64,000 nt of DNA, from NCBI RefSeq assembly GCF_000379765.1, contig NZ_KB903442.1, positions 62,001 to 126,000 of the forward strand, read 5' to 3'. Made by a program: the position numbers and the translations under genes. Of this stretch, positions 29,199 through 38,157 are shown piece by piece (the stretch's first letter is position 1; every line of letters begins with the position of its first letter). The stretch comes from Flexithrix dorotheae DSM 6795 (GTDB taxonomy: Bacteria; Bacteroidota; Bacteroidia; Cytophagales; Flammeovirgaceae). The notes beneath the pieces are model-generated. The model saw nothing but the letters and a program-made list of their open reading frames with translations. It searched no databases and was not told the origin of the DNA.

Positions 29199-30260
29199 TT
29201 ATTCAGGGCATCCTTCTCCTTTAAGGGTTATGATATTCCCTTCAATTTTATATTGATAATTGATGGCGATACAAATCAGATCAATTTTCTTTTGTAAAGG
29301 CATATCAATTAATGAAGCATTTAAAGAACAAGATTCTAATTTGGTTTCATCTACCTTTATGTCTACTCCATAATTTTTTTCTAAAATGTTGAATACTTCA
29401 AGGATAGGTGCATTTTCAAAATTTAATAAACCCATTGGATGTTTACTAAAGGTAAATCGTTCCAGAGCACTCCCTTTTTCATGGAAAACAATCCCTTCAT
29501 TTTCACCAAGTAATTCACCAGATTGAAAATTTTCCAATATGGCTGATGATTCATTTCCTGTAACTACGGCTACTTTTCCAGTTACCACAGAAACACTTGT
29601 TTTGTCACTATTTTCACCGGCTGAAATACTAAAACTTGTTCCTACTACTCTGGTAGCCAGATGTGCCGTATACACCACAAATGGTTTTTGTGGATTTTTG
29701 GAAATTTCAAAAAATGCTTCTCCTTTTAAATGTACCTCTCTATTTGTTTGGTTAAAAGTTTGAGCATATTCCAAAGAGCTGTTGGGAGATAAGATGATGG
29801 AACTCCCATCTGATAAAAGCACTGTTTTGGCCCGCTGAAGATTATTTTCCAGCTTCACCAAATTTTCGGAATTATCTGATAGACTAATTATAAAATAAAA
29901 GCCTATCGCAGAGATAATCAGGGCAATTGATGCGGCAATTCTACTGAAGTTATTCCATCTGAGTTTTTTAACTTTTTCCGCTGGTTTTACCTCGGTTTCA
30001 TTTTGAATTTTAATGATGGAACTTTGCAGTTTGTTCCAAACTCTGGGTTGAGCAGTTTCCTCGATTTCAGGCTCACTTGTAATCGCTTCATATATCAATC
30101 TGGCATTTTCTATTTCTTTTTGTCGGGTCGGATTTTCTTCCACCCAGTTTTTCCAGAATGCAGCATTTTGATCATCAGAGTGAGGATTTTTTATCCATGA
30201 TACAAATTTATCATCATTCAAAAAATCATCTGCCTTATAGTTTTGGTACTTATCCATCAA
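29199..30260 (-). CDS. FecR-family anti-sigma factor (second cassette)
   Basis: 353-residue inner-membrane anti-sigma sensor. N-terminal cytoplasmic part with FLNDDKFVSWIKNPH and AFWKNWVEENPTRQ, membrane helix about 105-125 (IAASIALIISAIGFYFII), periplasmic FecR domain (VLLSDGSSIILSPNSSLEYA, VHLKGEAFFEISK, THLATRVVGTSFSI-like segment), then DUF4974-type tail ending INYQYKIEGNIITLKGEGC. Flanked by the ECF sigma gene (95 bp upstream) and the STN-bearing SusC gene (133 bp downstream), it is expected to hold that sigma factor until SusC signals. Confidence 0.92.
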   Translation of the reverse strand: MMDKYQNYKADDFLNDDKFVSWIKNPHSDDQNAAFWKNWVEENPTRQKEIENARLIYEAITSEPEIEETAQPRVWNKLQSSIIKIQNETEVKPAEKVKKLRWNNFSRIAASIALIISAIGFYFIISLSDNSENLVKLENNLQRAKTVLLSDGSSIILSPNSSLEYAQTFNQTNREVHLKGEAFFEISKNPQKPFVVYTAHLATRVVGTSFSISAGENSDKTSVSVVTGKVAVVTGNESSAILENFQSGELLGENEGIVFHEKGSALERFTFSKHPMGLLNFENAPILEVFNILEKNYGVDIKVDETKLESCSLNASLIDMPLQKKIDLICIAINYQYKIEGNIITLKGEGCPE

Positions 30261-30355
30261 TTAATATTATAACAATTACTCCAGGACATCTCCCTAAATC
30301 CTTATCTGAATAAAGCATGGAAAGTTGGAAATAACTCACTTGATTTAAAAAAAAA

Positions 30356-30934
30356 TTACAAATTTAATAATTGGATAATTCCAGTTATCAAAATAATAAA
30401 AAGCAACTTTCTCAATTTTTCTAAACCTCTCTGTACCAGATTTCTGGCAGATTGTTCATTCACTTCCAATAAATCCGCAATTTCCGGGTAAGAAAATCCA
30501 TTGAAAAATTTTAAAATTAAAGCTTCGTGCTGTCTGGAAGGTAATTGTACCAGGTTGTTTTTCAATTTTTGTATTTTCTCAGTAATGGTTTCCTTATCCA
30601 CCAGTTGTTGCTCATGCCCTTTTTCTTCCAAAGTAAGGTTTACTTTAATTTCATGTTCAAATACTGAAGCTTTACTTTCAGCCTGTTGGTTTTTAAAAAT
30701 TTTTCTTCGGAGAGTTCTGAATAAATAAAAGGAAATGGAAGTAGTGTCAGATAAATTGGAATGGTACTTCCAAATATCCAGAAACATGTCATGAACAGCA
30801 TCTTCCACCTGTCCCGCATCTCCACAAATTTTTAATCCATAGGAATATAACCTTTTGAAATAAAGGTTATACAATTGTTCGAAGGCTTTATAGTTACCCT
30901 GCTGAACACCTTTCCATATTTCCAGTTCGTTCAC
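30356..30934 (-). CDS. ECF-type RNA polymerase sigma factor (second cassette)
   Basis: 192-residue ECF sigma factor. Region 2 at about 10-80 (AFEQLYNLYFKRLYSYGLKI, VEDAVHDMFLDIWKYH, SFYLFRTLRRKIF) and region 4 at about 125-175 (LPSRQHEALILKFFNGFSY, IADLLEVNEQSARNLVQRGL). The C-terminus is a hydrophobic stretch, LLFIILITGIIQLLNL, long enough for a membrane helix; the other sigma factor here also has such a tail. Genes downstream are fecR, susC, susD and the beta-helix lipoprotein, its probable regulon. A large inverted repeat lies directly upstream of the start. Confidence 0.93.
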   Translation of the reverse strand: MNELEIWKGVQQGNYKAFEQLYNLYFKRLYSYGLKICGDAGQVEDAVHDMFLDIWKYHSNLSDTTSISFYLFRTLRRKIFKNQQAESKASVFEHEIKVNLTLEEKGHEQQLVDKETITEKIQKLKNNLVQLPSRQHEALILKFFNGFSYPEIADLLEVNEQSARNLVQRGLEKLRKLLFIILITGIIQLLNL

Positions 30935-30940
30935 GCTTGT

Positions 30941-30983
30941 TCAGTCAAATTTTTAATGTTTCCAAAATATTAAATTTGACTGA
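30941..30983. promoter_or_regulatory. Inverted repeat upstream of the second ECF sigma gene
   Basis: Two perfect 12-bp arms, TCAGTCAAATTT and AAATTTGACTGA, are separated by 19 bp, the nearer arm 7 bp from the start codon. The arrangement suits a dimeric regulator's operator or an mRNA hairpin masking the translation start. It is the only one of its size near the two sigma genes. Confidence 0.5.
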
Positions 30984-31150
30984 CTTAATAAACAACCTGC
31001 TGAATTATTTGCAGTAAATTTTATATAAAAAGAGAAAGATGGAAATACATTTTTTCATCCTGAGTTTTAAATATTTCTATCAAACATTTACGGCACAATG
31101 TATTAGGAATCCTTTCAATATTTGCAGGTTATTTTATATAATAGTTCCAA

Positions 31151-31182
31151 AATAAAATGGAGGAAAAAACCTCCATTTTATT
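31151..31182 (-). terminator. Strong hairpin after the PKD lipoprotein gene
   Basis: Perfect 13-bp stem AATAAAATGGAGG/CCTCCATTTTATT with a 6-nt A loop, 19 bp past the stop. It ends the upstream GH2-esterase-PKD unit and separates it from the sigma-led cassette. Confidence 0.75.
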
Positions 31183-31201
31183 ATCCTATGATGAAAACGA
31201 G

Positions 31202-32146
31202 TTAATTTATTTTTACTAAAGTCAGGTTGTCAAGGGCTATTCCTTCTCCAAATGAACCACCATCAGTGTCCCACCCTTTACCCATTTTGAAAACGATATA
31301 GTAAGTACCGTCTTTATCAAGGGTAAATTTCCCATCTTCATCCGCAAGACTTCCTACAACAAGATCGTGGGGAAGAGGTCCATCTAATGGAGGGACAACT
31401 AATTCCCAGCCTGTCCATCCACCGTAGAACCATCCACTTACTCTTGTATGGCCATACCCATCACCGTTAGTAGGTTCTATATCATGTACATAAAATTCAA
31501 ACCAATAGCTGTTCATAGCAGAAGTTGGATTGTCTTTATCTTCTCCAGCAAGCTTAACCAATGCGCTTAACTGGTAATCCCCAGCAGTTAAATCTACTGA
31601 CTGGTAAAAAATTGTACCTTCTTCTGAAGGAGAAACAGCATCGTTATCAGGGTGAATATATAATACTCCTCCCTCAGCATTTGTCGGTTTATAATTAGTA
31701 AATCCAAAATCATATTTTACATGAACCATGTTTTGGTCGGCATCCTTTTGTCCAGAATATACAACATTCCAGGAGGAAGCATCTCCAGATTCCATATCAC
31801 CACCTTTTACCAGATTATTGGAAACGTTCAGTTTTAAAGCTTCAACTTTTTCTTTAGTTTCACCGTCCTTCCCAAAAACTGATAGAATTACTTCATACTC
31901 TCCTCTAACTGCATAGGTATGTGAAGGAGATTCTTCCTCCGAAGTATTTCCGTCACCAAAATCCCAGATAAAGGAATCCCCATTAGTGGAAGTATTGGTA
32001 AAGTCGACTTTTAATTCATTAGCAGCTACGGTGAAATCTGCGTTGGTTTCAATGACAGGCTCATCATTTGAATCGCAAGAAAATAGGAAAATGGAAAATG
32101 CGAGGGTAACGCTTAAGATATTGAATTTTGTTAATCTACTTTTCAT
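31202..32146 (-). CDS. PKD-domain lipoprotein, probable surface glycan-binding protein
   Basis: 314-residue lipoprotein from the start at 32146; the longer reading from 32194 would put 16 residues in front of the signal and is less likely. The signal ends FLFSC, followed by a PKD domain (about residues 28-105, FIWDFGDGNTSEEESPSHTY) and a C-terminal beta-sandwich of carbohydrate-binding shape (about 110-314: GGDMESGDASSWNVV, FYQSVDLTAGDYQLSALV, YYIVFKMGKGW, IALDNLTLVKI). No catalytic motif is seen. Position beside SusCD genes suits a SusE/SusF-like or SGBP role in holding glycan at the cell surface, inferred from layout and context. The upstream neighbour is the GGSGG hydrolase, 289 bp away. 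Confidence 0.8.
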   Translation of the reverse strand: MKSRLTKFNILSVTLAFSIFLFSCDSNDEPVIETNADFTVAANELKVDFTNTSTNGDSFIWDFGDGNTSEEESPSHTYAVRGEYEVILSVFGKDGETKEKVEALKLNVSNNLVKGGDMESGDASSWNVVYSGQKDADQNMVHVKYDFGFTNYKPTNAEGGVLYIHPDNDAVSPSEEGTIFYQSVDLTAGDYQLSALVKLAGEDKDNPTSAMNSYWFEFYVHDIEPTNGDGYGHTRVSGWFYGGWTGWELVVPPLDGPLPHDLVVGSLADEDGKFTLDKDGTYYIVFKMGKGWDTDGGSFGEGIALDNLTLVKIN

Positions 32147-32435
32147 ATTATTTTTCAGTTTTGTTTTTGTAAAAAATCTTGATGTGGCCAACATTTATCC
32201 TGAAAAAGAATAAGAATTGTAATTTAACTCAGTTGAGCTCCAATTTTTTTGATTTTAATTTAAGTTCCTCTTAAAATGCAGGAGAAAAAAATTGATTTTC
32301 CAGATGAAATAATCCATACAGGTCACCAATAAGGTCATTATCAACTAAATATTATAAGATGGCTCCATACCTGGTTTAAAAGTAGATATGGCATGCAAAA
32401 AATATTTAAGTTAATTACGAGTATTTTCTCAATTT

Positions 32436-34559
32436 TTAATTCACAACTACTCTAACTCTATCTAAATTGTAAATTTGAGCATATGGCGTTTCAGTATTCC
32501 CATTTCTCTGTGAGATTATCCTTACAGTAGGAAAAAAAGTACCCGTGTTTGAAAATGTATGCTGGGTTGTTACTTGAAGTTTATCTTTACCACTTGCAAT
32601 TTTAATTTCCTTAGCAAATTCCCCAGAACCATCAAAATCCCATTCGACTTTTATAATTGTACCAGCGTTTTCAGGAACTTCAATTGTAGCTATAAAAGAA
32701 ACAGAATTACCTGCTTTTATATCCACTCTTTTGTTACCATTTGCTGTAGCTTCAACTACTGGCTGAATCCCTTTTCTGTCGTTTGCAGTAAGGGGAATTT
32801 TAACCTGCCCCCCTACAATATCATAGTTAGTACTGGGAGAAGGGGGAATTCCTTTCTCTACCCAGTCACTTAAATCACGAAGTGCTTGTTGTAACACCCC
32901 AAGATAACTCACTGCATGTGTGGGATCATCAAGTTGAGAGGCCTGATCCCCATGAATAGCATGATCGGTAAACCAAAGACGAAAATAATCATCTGTTTGA
33001 TCACCAAGGTGCTCCTTTATCCTCTCACCATACCAGTCACACTGCCATGGATATGCCTCACGATCCCACAATGAACCTAACAGAATCATTTTTCCTTTAA
33101 ACTTTCCGGTTGGTACCGAACCTGCTGCTCCCATGGTAAACATTGGGCCTAACAACATTGGGCGCTGCGGATAAAGTGGGGTTCCACTCTCATCCAGAAA
33201 TTGATTCCACACATAATATTCCTTACCAGGTATCTGATGGCGATGATAAGTTTGGACAGCTAAAAAATTAGAATTATCAACCTGAACTTCATCACCAGTT
33301 TTAATTTTTGATAATACTGCTGGTGAGTTTGTGGGGCCCAATACTACTTTGTCTCCTTCTACTTTTGTTAATTGTAATATAGAGCCTGATGCCTCACCAC
33401 TTTTAATAATGAGATCACCGCCCAGAAAATCTACATCTGGAATAATATCTTCTAATTGAAAGCCAACTGGCATTTCCCCTTCGGTACCTCCTAAACTTTT
33501 CCATGCTAGGTCTGCTGAACCTCTTTCATCCGCTGAAATAGGTTCTTTCAGACCCAATTTTACTGCTTCTTCTATCGGGATTCCAGCTTTTATTTTCGTT
33601 ACTTTTTGTACTCTGGCTTCTAACAAAGATGCAGGAGGGTTTGCTCCCAGGTAACCAGGTTTATTCCAAAAATCATCTGTGAAATAACTTTTATCTGCCA
33701 TAATTACCCCTTGATATAACACCAGAAAACCATGTATTCCCATCGTTTTATAAGCGTACCAGGACTTTGGTGGAAATCCCATTTGAGTAACCTCCTCTAG
33801 CGCCGCTTTCTCTTCCTGGTTTAACCCTGCATACATATCTCCACTCCCTCCAGGTTCCAGGGCATCAATGATCAGAGGAAATTTATCTTTTAAGATCCGC
33901 ATGGCATGCATTCGAACAGTAAAAACATTTGGAATTGCCATGGGTGAACCAAGCACATAAGGTACTACGCCATCCCAAACCCCTTCCGTATTTTCAAGCC
34001 CTCCTACCGTCCGATAAGCCCCTCCACTTCCGCCAAATGCATATCCATAAGGTCGGTCTCCTCCATACATTTCCATGGCTACAATCCTGGAATATTGCGC
34101 AGAGGCTGCATTGGCCCGATAGGCGCCAATAGTTGGATCATTTCTAGCACCCAATCTTGTGAAATCAGTTTTTCCACCTCCATTTGTTTCGATAAAATAG
34201 GCTCCACTAGCAATTGAAAAGCCTATTTTATCTTCTTCCCCAGTTGCCCCTTGGGATAGATTTTCATTATCCGGGAATGGAGTAATATATTGGAAAAAGC
34301 GACCTTCGTATTGTTCTTTTGGGGGAAAGTAAAAAGAAAAACGTGTTTCAGTTCCTTCAAAGCCGCCATGGACATACCTATGCCTTACGGGTTCTTCCCG
34401 CCACTCATCAAGATCAATGTATGGATTTGTAAACAAAGAATCCTGAATAATTATACTTTGAGATACGTGTATTTCTTCATTTTTATCTGTTCTGCCTAAA
34501 CATGAGTTTACAACAATGGCACAAAGCAATAACTCAAAAATATTTCTATTCATTTTCAT
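32436..34559 (-). CDS. Putative alpha/beta-hydrolase lipoprotein with PKD-like C-terminus
   Basis: 707-residue lipoprotein (Cys20 in VVNSC). The central part carries a nucleophile elbow, GGSGGAYRT with Ser178, and later TDHAIHGDQ with candidate catalytic His residues, as in large tannase/feruloyl-esterase-like or acetylesterase-like hydrolases; I cannot name the family. Other landmarks: ETNGGGKTDF, AMEMYGGDRPYGYAFGG, FKGKMILLGSLWDREAYPWQCDW and, at about 610-700, a PKD-like Ig domain (VEWDFDGSGEFAKE, QHTFSNTGTFFPTVRI). It starts 33 bp after the beta-glucuronidase gene, so the two are cotranscribed. Removal of an ester substituent from the polysaccharide, exposing it to the glucuronidase, is the inferred job. 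Confidence 0.6.
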   Translation of the reverse strand: MKMNRNIFELLLCAIVVNSCLGRTDKNEEIHVSQSIIIQDSLFTNPYIDLDEWREEPVRHRYVHGGFEGTETRFSFYFPPKEQYEGRFFQYITPFPDNENLSQGATGEEDKIGFSIASGAYFIETNGGGKTDFTRLGARNDPTIGAYRANAASAQYSRIVAMEMYGGDRPYGYAFGGSGGAYRTVGGLENTEGVWDGVVPYVLGSPMAIPNVFTVRMHAMRILKDKFPLIIDALEPGGSGDMYAGLNQEEKAALEEVTQMGFPPKSWYAYKTMGIHGFLVLYQGVIMADKSYFTDDFWNKPGYLGANPPASLLEARVQKVTKIKAGIPIEEAVKLGLKEPISADERGSADLAWKSLGGTEGEMPVGFQLEDIIPDVDFLGGDLIIKSGEASGSILQLTKVEGDKVVLGPTNSPAVLSKIKTGDEVQVDNSNFLAVQTYHRHQIPGKEYYVWNQFLDESGTPLYPQRPMLLGPMFTMGAAGSVPTGKFKGKMILLGSLWDREAYPWQCDWYGERIKEHLGDQTDDYFRLWFTDHAIHGDQASQLDDPTHAVSYLGVLQQALRDLSDWVEKGIPPSPSTNYDIVGGQVKIPLTANDRKGIQPVVEATANGNKRVDIKAGNSVSFIATIEVPENAGTIIKVEWDFDGSGEFAKEIKIASGKDKLQVTTQHTFSNTGTFFPTVRIISQRNGNTETPYAQIYNLDRVRVVVN

Positions 34560-34592
34560 TTTTTACGTTTGGTAAGTAGTTTAAAAATTTAG

Positions 34593-36491
34593 CTATTTCC
34601 CAGATGATATTTTCTGAATAGTTTCAAACCACCTTTTCCGAAGGAAATGAGCAGCCATTTTAGGTTTCCGGTCTTGTGTGAAAACACCTTTCAGGTTCAT
34701 ACCCCCTACTCTCATAAGTCCCTGTCCCGTTCTGAAATCTGCAAAGTTCCACACATGCATTCCTGTTACATAATCTTTAGTATCGGCTATATCCAGAAAC
34801 ATTTTGATAAGTTTAACCTGATATTCTTCTGAGTAAATTTCATCTTCTACAGCATGCTTACCGGCAATGGCATCAGCACCAAATTCGGTGATCATTACTG
34901 GTTTCTTTAGGGTGTTGTATAATTTATCCATTTCGCCACCTAAGTAAGCTTTAGCAGTTGGCAAATCTCCAACATTTGTATACCAACCCCAGTACCGATT
35001 GATGCAAATAACATCCGATAAACTTAACCATTCAGCTGGCCCACCCATTACTCCTACAAAAACCGCTAATCTTGTAGGATCTTTTTCTTTCACCTGTTTG
35101 ATTAAATTACCTAAAAATGCTTTACCCACAGCATCACTTTCAAAAGCTTTAGGCATTCCGGTAAAACCACCTCTTCCCAAACTTTCTGGAAATGGTTCAT
35201 TAGCCACACACCACATGATCACGCTTGGATGATTTTTATCTCTTGATATCAATTCATCAAGATATTGTTTACAGATAGCCCTCCTTTTTGATACACTGGT
35301 GGAATCGTCATAAAAAAATAAACCTACTGCAGGGGTCTCATCAATAATCAGAAAACCTTCTCTGTCTGCCATATTATAGAATTCTTCATCATAAGGATAA
35401 TGTGAGGTCCGGAACGAATTTGCACCTGTCCATTTCATTAATTCAAAATCTTTAATCATTACCGGTGGAGTGGTGCCTCTTCCAAAAATGGGGAAATCCT
35501 CATGTTTACCAAATCCTTTAAGGTAAATAGGCGCTCCGTTGAGCAATATTTCCTTTTCATTTACTGCAATTGTCCTGACTCCGGTTTTTAATTGATAAAA
35601 ATCTATAGGCTTATTTTTAGAGCCCAGTGTGATCAATACATCATATAAAAATGGATCATCTGGTGACCACAACCTTACATCTGGAATCTCAATCACTGCT
35701 GTTCCTTCATTTCCAGAAAAAGAGAATGGAATTTCAATTTTTTTACCTTCTCCTGAAATCAGAATAGTTCCATTATTGATTTTCCCAATTTTTTCCACAA
35801 GCACTTCAATACTTCCTGTCGTTGAATTAAAATCAGTATTTATGGTTATATCTCTAATCGAAGTGCTTGATGGTGTAGTATATAACCAAACAGCACGGTT
35901 CAAGCCTGCAAATGGAAAAAAATCGAAGCTGGCTTTGGGGTAACTACTAAATGGACTACCTTCTACATTGCCCGGAGCAACACGATCAGGTTCTAAAATA
36001 TTTTCGACTTGAATGGTAATTCGATTGGTACTTTCCCATTTTAAAAGCTGAGTAATTTCAAAAGCAAAGGGAATATGCCCCCCTTCATGCTGCCCTAAAG
36101 GCTTTCCATTAATCCAAATCTTAGCAAAGTAATTGGCAGAGCCTACTCTGATGAAAATGCGCTCACCTTTCCATCCCTTCGGGATATACGTTTCAGTTTC
36201 ATACCATGCCAAATCAAGGTAATTATGACTATCTGTAAACTGATCGTTCCAGCTACCGGGAACAGCGATGGAACAGTAATCTGTTAATCCATTAAACCAT
36301 TCTTCCTGTTCCCCAACGCCCATTGAATCTTTTTTAAACTTCCAGATTCCTGAAAGGTTAAGCCGGTTTCGAATTTCATTTTGTTGTGGAAAAAGTGCAA
36401 TATCTTTTGCTTCAGCCAATTTAAAATCCTGAGCGTATAAATGAGCTGTAAGCACAACCAGTATGATGACATTTATGATTTTTTTTATCAT
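34593..36491 (-). CDS. Secreted GH2 beta-glucuronidase
   Basis: Retaining GH2 enzyme releasing beta-linked D-glucuronic acid from non-reducing ends. The 632-residue protein has a signal peptide (to about HLYAQ, residue 21), sugar-binding jelly-roll (about 40-215), Ig-like middle domain and TIM barrel (about 310-620). Catalytic acid/base Glu432 lies in MWCVANEP and the nucleophile Glu536 in MITEFGAD. The segment NRYWGWYTNVGDL and the C-terminal NFADFRTGQG, RVGGMNLKGVFTQDRKPK closely match the glucuronidase branch of the family (compare E. coli UidA), not the galactosidase branch. About 30 residues longer than UidA, accounted for by export. First gene of a likely operon with the GGSGG hydrolase; a regulatory gene for it is not certain. 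Confidence 0.93.
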   Translation of the reverse strand: MIKKIINVIILVVLTAHLYAQDFKLAEAKDIALFPQQNEIRNRLNLSGIWKFKKDSMGVGEQEEWFNGLTDYCSIAVPGSWNDQFTDSHNYLDLAWYETETYIPKGWKGERIFIRVGSANYFAKIWINGKPLGQHEGGHIPFAFEITQLLKWESTNRITIQVENILEPDRVAPGNVEGSPFSSYPKASFDFFPFAGLNRAVWLYTTPSSTSIRDITINTDFNSTTGSIEVLVEKIGKINNGTILISGEGKKIEIPFSFSGNEGTAVIEIPDVRLWSPDDPFLYDVLITLGSKNKPIDFYQLKTGVRTIAVNEKEILLNGAPIYLKGFGKHEDFPIFGRGTTPPVMIKDFELMKWTGANSFRTSHYPYDEEFYNMADREGFLIIDETPAVGLFFYDDSTSVSKRRAICKQYLDELISRDKNHPSVIMWCVANEPFPESLGRGGFTGMPKAFESDAVGKAFLGNLIKQVKEKDPTRLAVFVGVMGGPAEWLSLSDVICINRYWGWYTNVGDLPTAKAYLGGEMDKLYNTLKKPVMITEFGADAIAGKHAVEDEIYSEEYQVKLIKMFLDIADTKDYVTGMHVWNFADFRTGQGLMRVGGMNLKGVFTQDRKPKMAAHFLRKRWFETIQKISSGK

Positions 36492-36762
36492 GGTATTTTG
36501 TAAAGTAATAAGGTTTAATAAAAAATTTTAACATGCCTGAATTCTAAATCCGGGAATTGTAATTTCCTTTAACTTTAAAGGTAGTGGATTGACAAATACA
36601 AAGTGTTCCGATTTATTGGGCCACAAAAAATGTACGTGCTATTATCTGGGAATGATAAAATGTACAATGTTATATAATGGAAAGTTGAGTTTTCTTTTAT
36701 TTATAAAACTGAATGGGTTTAACATCCTTTGGTTAGAGTTTGTATTTTCTTGAAAAATATTT

Positions 36763-37854
36763 CTACCTTTTTCTAAATTCGCTGGGGGTCATTTCGGTAT
36801 ATTTTTTAAAAAAATTATTGAAAGCTGTTTTAGAATTAAATCCACATTCATAAGCTATTGCCACAAATGACCATGATTGATGTTTTGGTGATTTGATCAG
36901 GGTTTTAGCATACTCAATTCTATATTCATTTACAAAAGTGAAAAAGTTTTTTTGAAGGATTTCATTTAATACCTGGGTTATATGATGTTTAGGGATTTGG
37001 GTTTGTTTCGATAATTTAGCAACAGTTAATTCATTGTCTTTCCAAGCCTCAGTTTTTTCCATAAATAGAATCAACTTTTGTAAATGCTCATTTGCCTGTT
37101 CACTTTTTAAACCTGACTTTTGATATTTACCTGAATCATCAGGTGCTTTAGAATTGCTAATTAAAGGTCTTTGATGATACCCCCATATACTTACAATATA
37201 AACGTAAACCAGTAAGGCGATATCCCTAATGGCATCAATATCATTGTGGATGATTCCTGTATTTTTTAAAGTACTTACGACTATAATCAGATTAATCAGG
37301 ACCATGAAAGAGATAAGGATTACAAATAACCATGTTAGACTGATCCGACTAGATTCAAAGGAATAATTATTCTTGATTTGCTTTTTAAAACGAATTACAT
37401 TTTTCAAAGCCAATACCCCATATACCCACAACATCATATTAAACACTATCCCAATGGAATCTCTAAGCCAAAAAATTTGATTATAGTAATAAATACCGGA
37501 TAGAAAATCAGTCGATTCAGGATTCCTGAAAAGTAAAATAAGGATAATAGTCATGAATAAAGGTGCAAAATGTAAAAAGTCTAACCGTTTAAACCGGTTA
37601 AATTCAATGGTTACATATTTAGAATATAAATAAAGAGATGGGGGAAAAATCATAAATATACTCAGTGAAAAAACCCATGTTTCTTCCTTTATCTGATAAA
37701 CCTTCTGGATTATATTTAGGCAAAACATTAACACAATAGCCATTACCCAAACGGCTAAAATTATATCTGCAATTTTTAGAGGTTTTTTTAAGAAAATGAT
37801 GAGTACAGTAAAAATTGCCTGAGCAAATCCAATATAGATTATAGGTACTTCCAT
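36763..37854 (-). CDS. AraC-family regulator with N-terminal membrane domain
   Basis: 363-residue transcription factor with about seven membrane helices in residues 5-225 (IGFAQAIFTVLIIFL, IILAVWVMAIVLMF, FAPLFMTIILILLF, LTWLFVILISFMVLINLIIVV) and a cytoplasmic AraC HTH at about 260-363 (DNELTVAKLSKQTQIPKHHI, FVNEYRIEYAKTLI, SFVAIAYECGFNSKTAFNNF, FKKYTEMTPSEFRKR). The class is common in Bacteroidetes and responds to membrane or periplasmic cues of unknown nature. It is 303 bp downstream of the RND efflux operon and 271 bp upstream of the beta-glucuronidase gene, all on one strand, so it could regulate either. Confidence 0.9.
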   Translation of the reverse strand: MEVPIIYIGFAQAIFTVLIIFLKKPLKIADIILAVWVMAIVLMFCLNIIQKVYQIKEETWVFSLSIFMIFPPSLYLYSKYVTIEFNRFKRLDFLHFAPLFMTIILILLFRNPESTDFLSGIYYYNQIFWLRDSIGIVFNMMLWVYGVLALKNVIRFKKQIKNNYSFESSRISLTWLFVILISFMVLINLIIVVSTLKNTGIIHNDIDAIRDIALLVYVYIVSIWGYHQRPLISNSKAPDDSGKYQKSGLKSEQANEHLQKLILFMEKTEAWKDNELTVAKLSKQTQIPKHHITQVLNEILQKNFFTFVNEYRIEYAKTLIKSPKHQSWSFVAIAYECGFNSKTAFNNFFKKYTEMTPSEFRKR

Positions 37855-38157
37855 TTTCTAAATGTAACTTATTTTAAGGGATTGGAAACTATAATTATGA
37901 ATTTCTGCCTTTGGAAAACCTGGGACAGCTTTCAAAGCGATTAGCTATTCTTTTCGAAGGAAGCATACTATTTGGGTTGTAGTAAAGGTTAATTTCCCCA
38001 ACAACAAGTCATGTTTTTGATCATCATTATGCCGTCAGGAAAATTAACTAAAAAACATGGATTAAAATTAAAACCTCAGACAGAATTAGTTCAACATTTC
38101 CATTAACAATAGTCCAATAATTCTATTTCAGGTTCATTGATTTAATCCATATTTTCT
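37855..38157. other. Spacer between RND operon and AraC gene
   Basis: About 300 bp of AT-rich sequence. It should hold the end of the RND transcript and the AraC promoter; no ORF, repeat or clear terminator is seen. Confidence 0.5.

Noticed and set aside
32436-34559. Tannase call for the GGSGG hydrolase
   Set aside because: Only the nucleophile elbow and a His motif are shared; I did not see the rest of a tannase signature, so it is left as a putative hydrolase.
34593-36491. Beta-galactosidase call for the GH2 enzyme
   Set aside because: NRYWGWYTNVGDL and the C-terminal QDRKPK segments match the glucuronidase branch.
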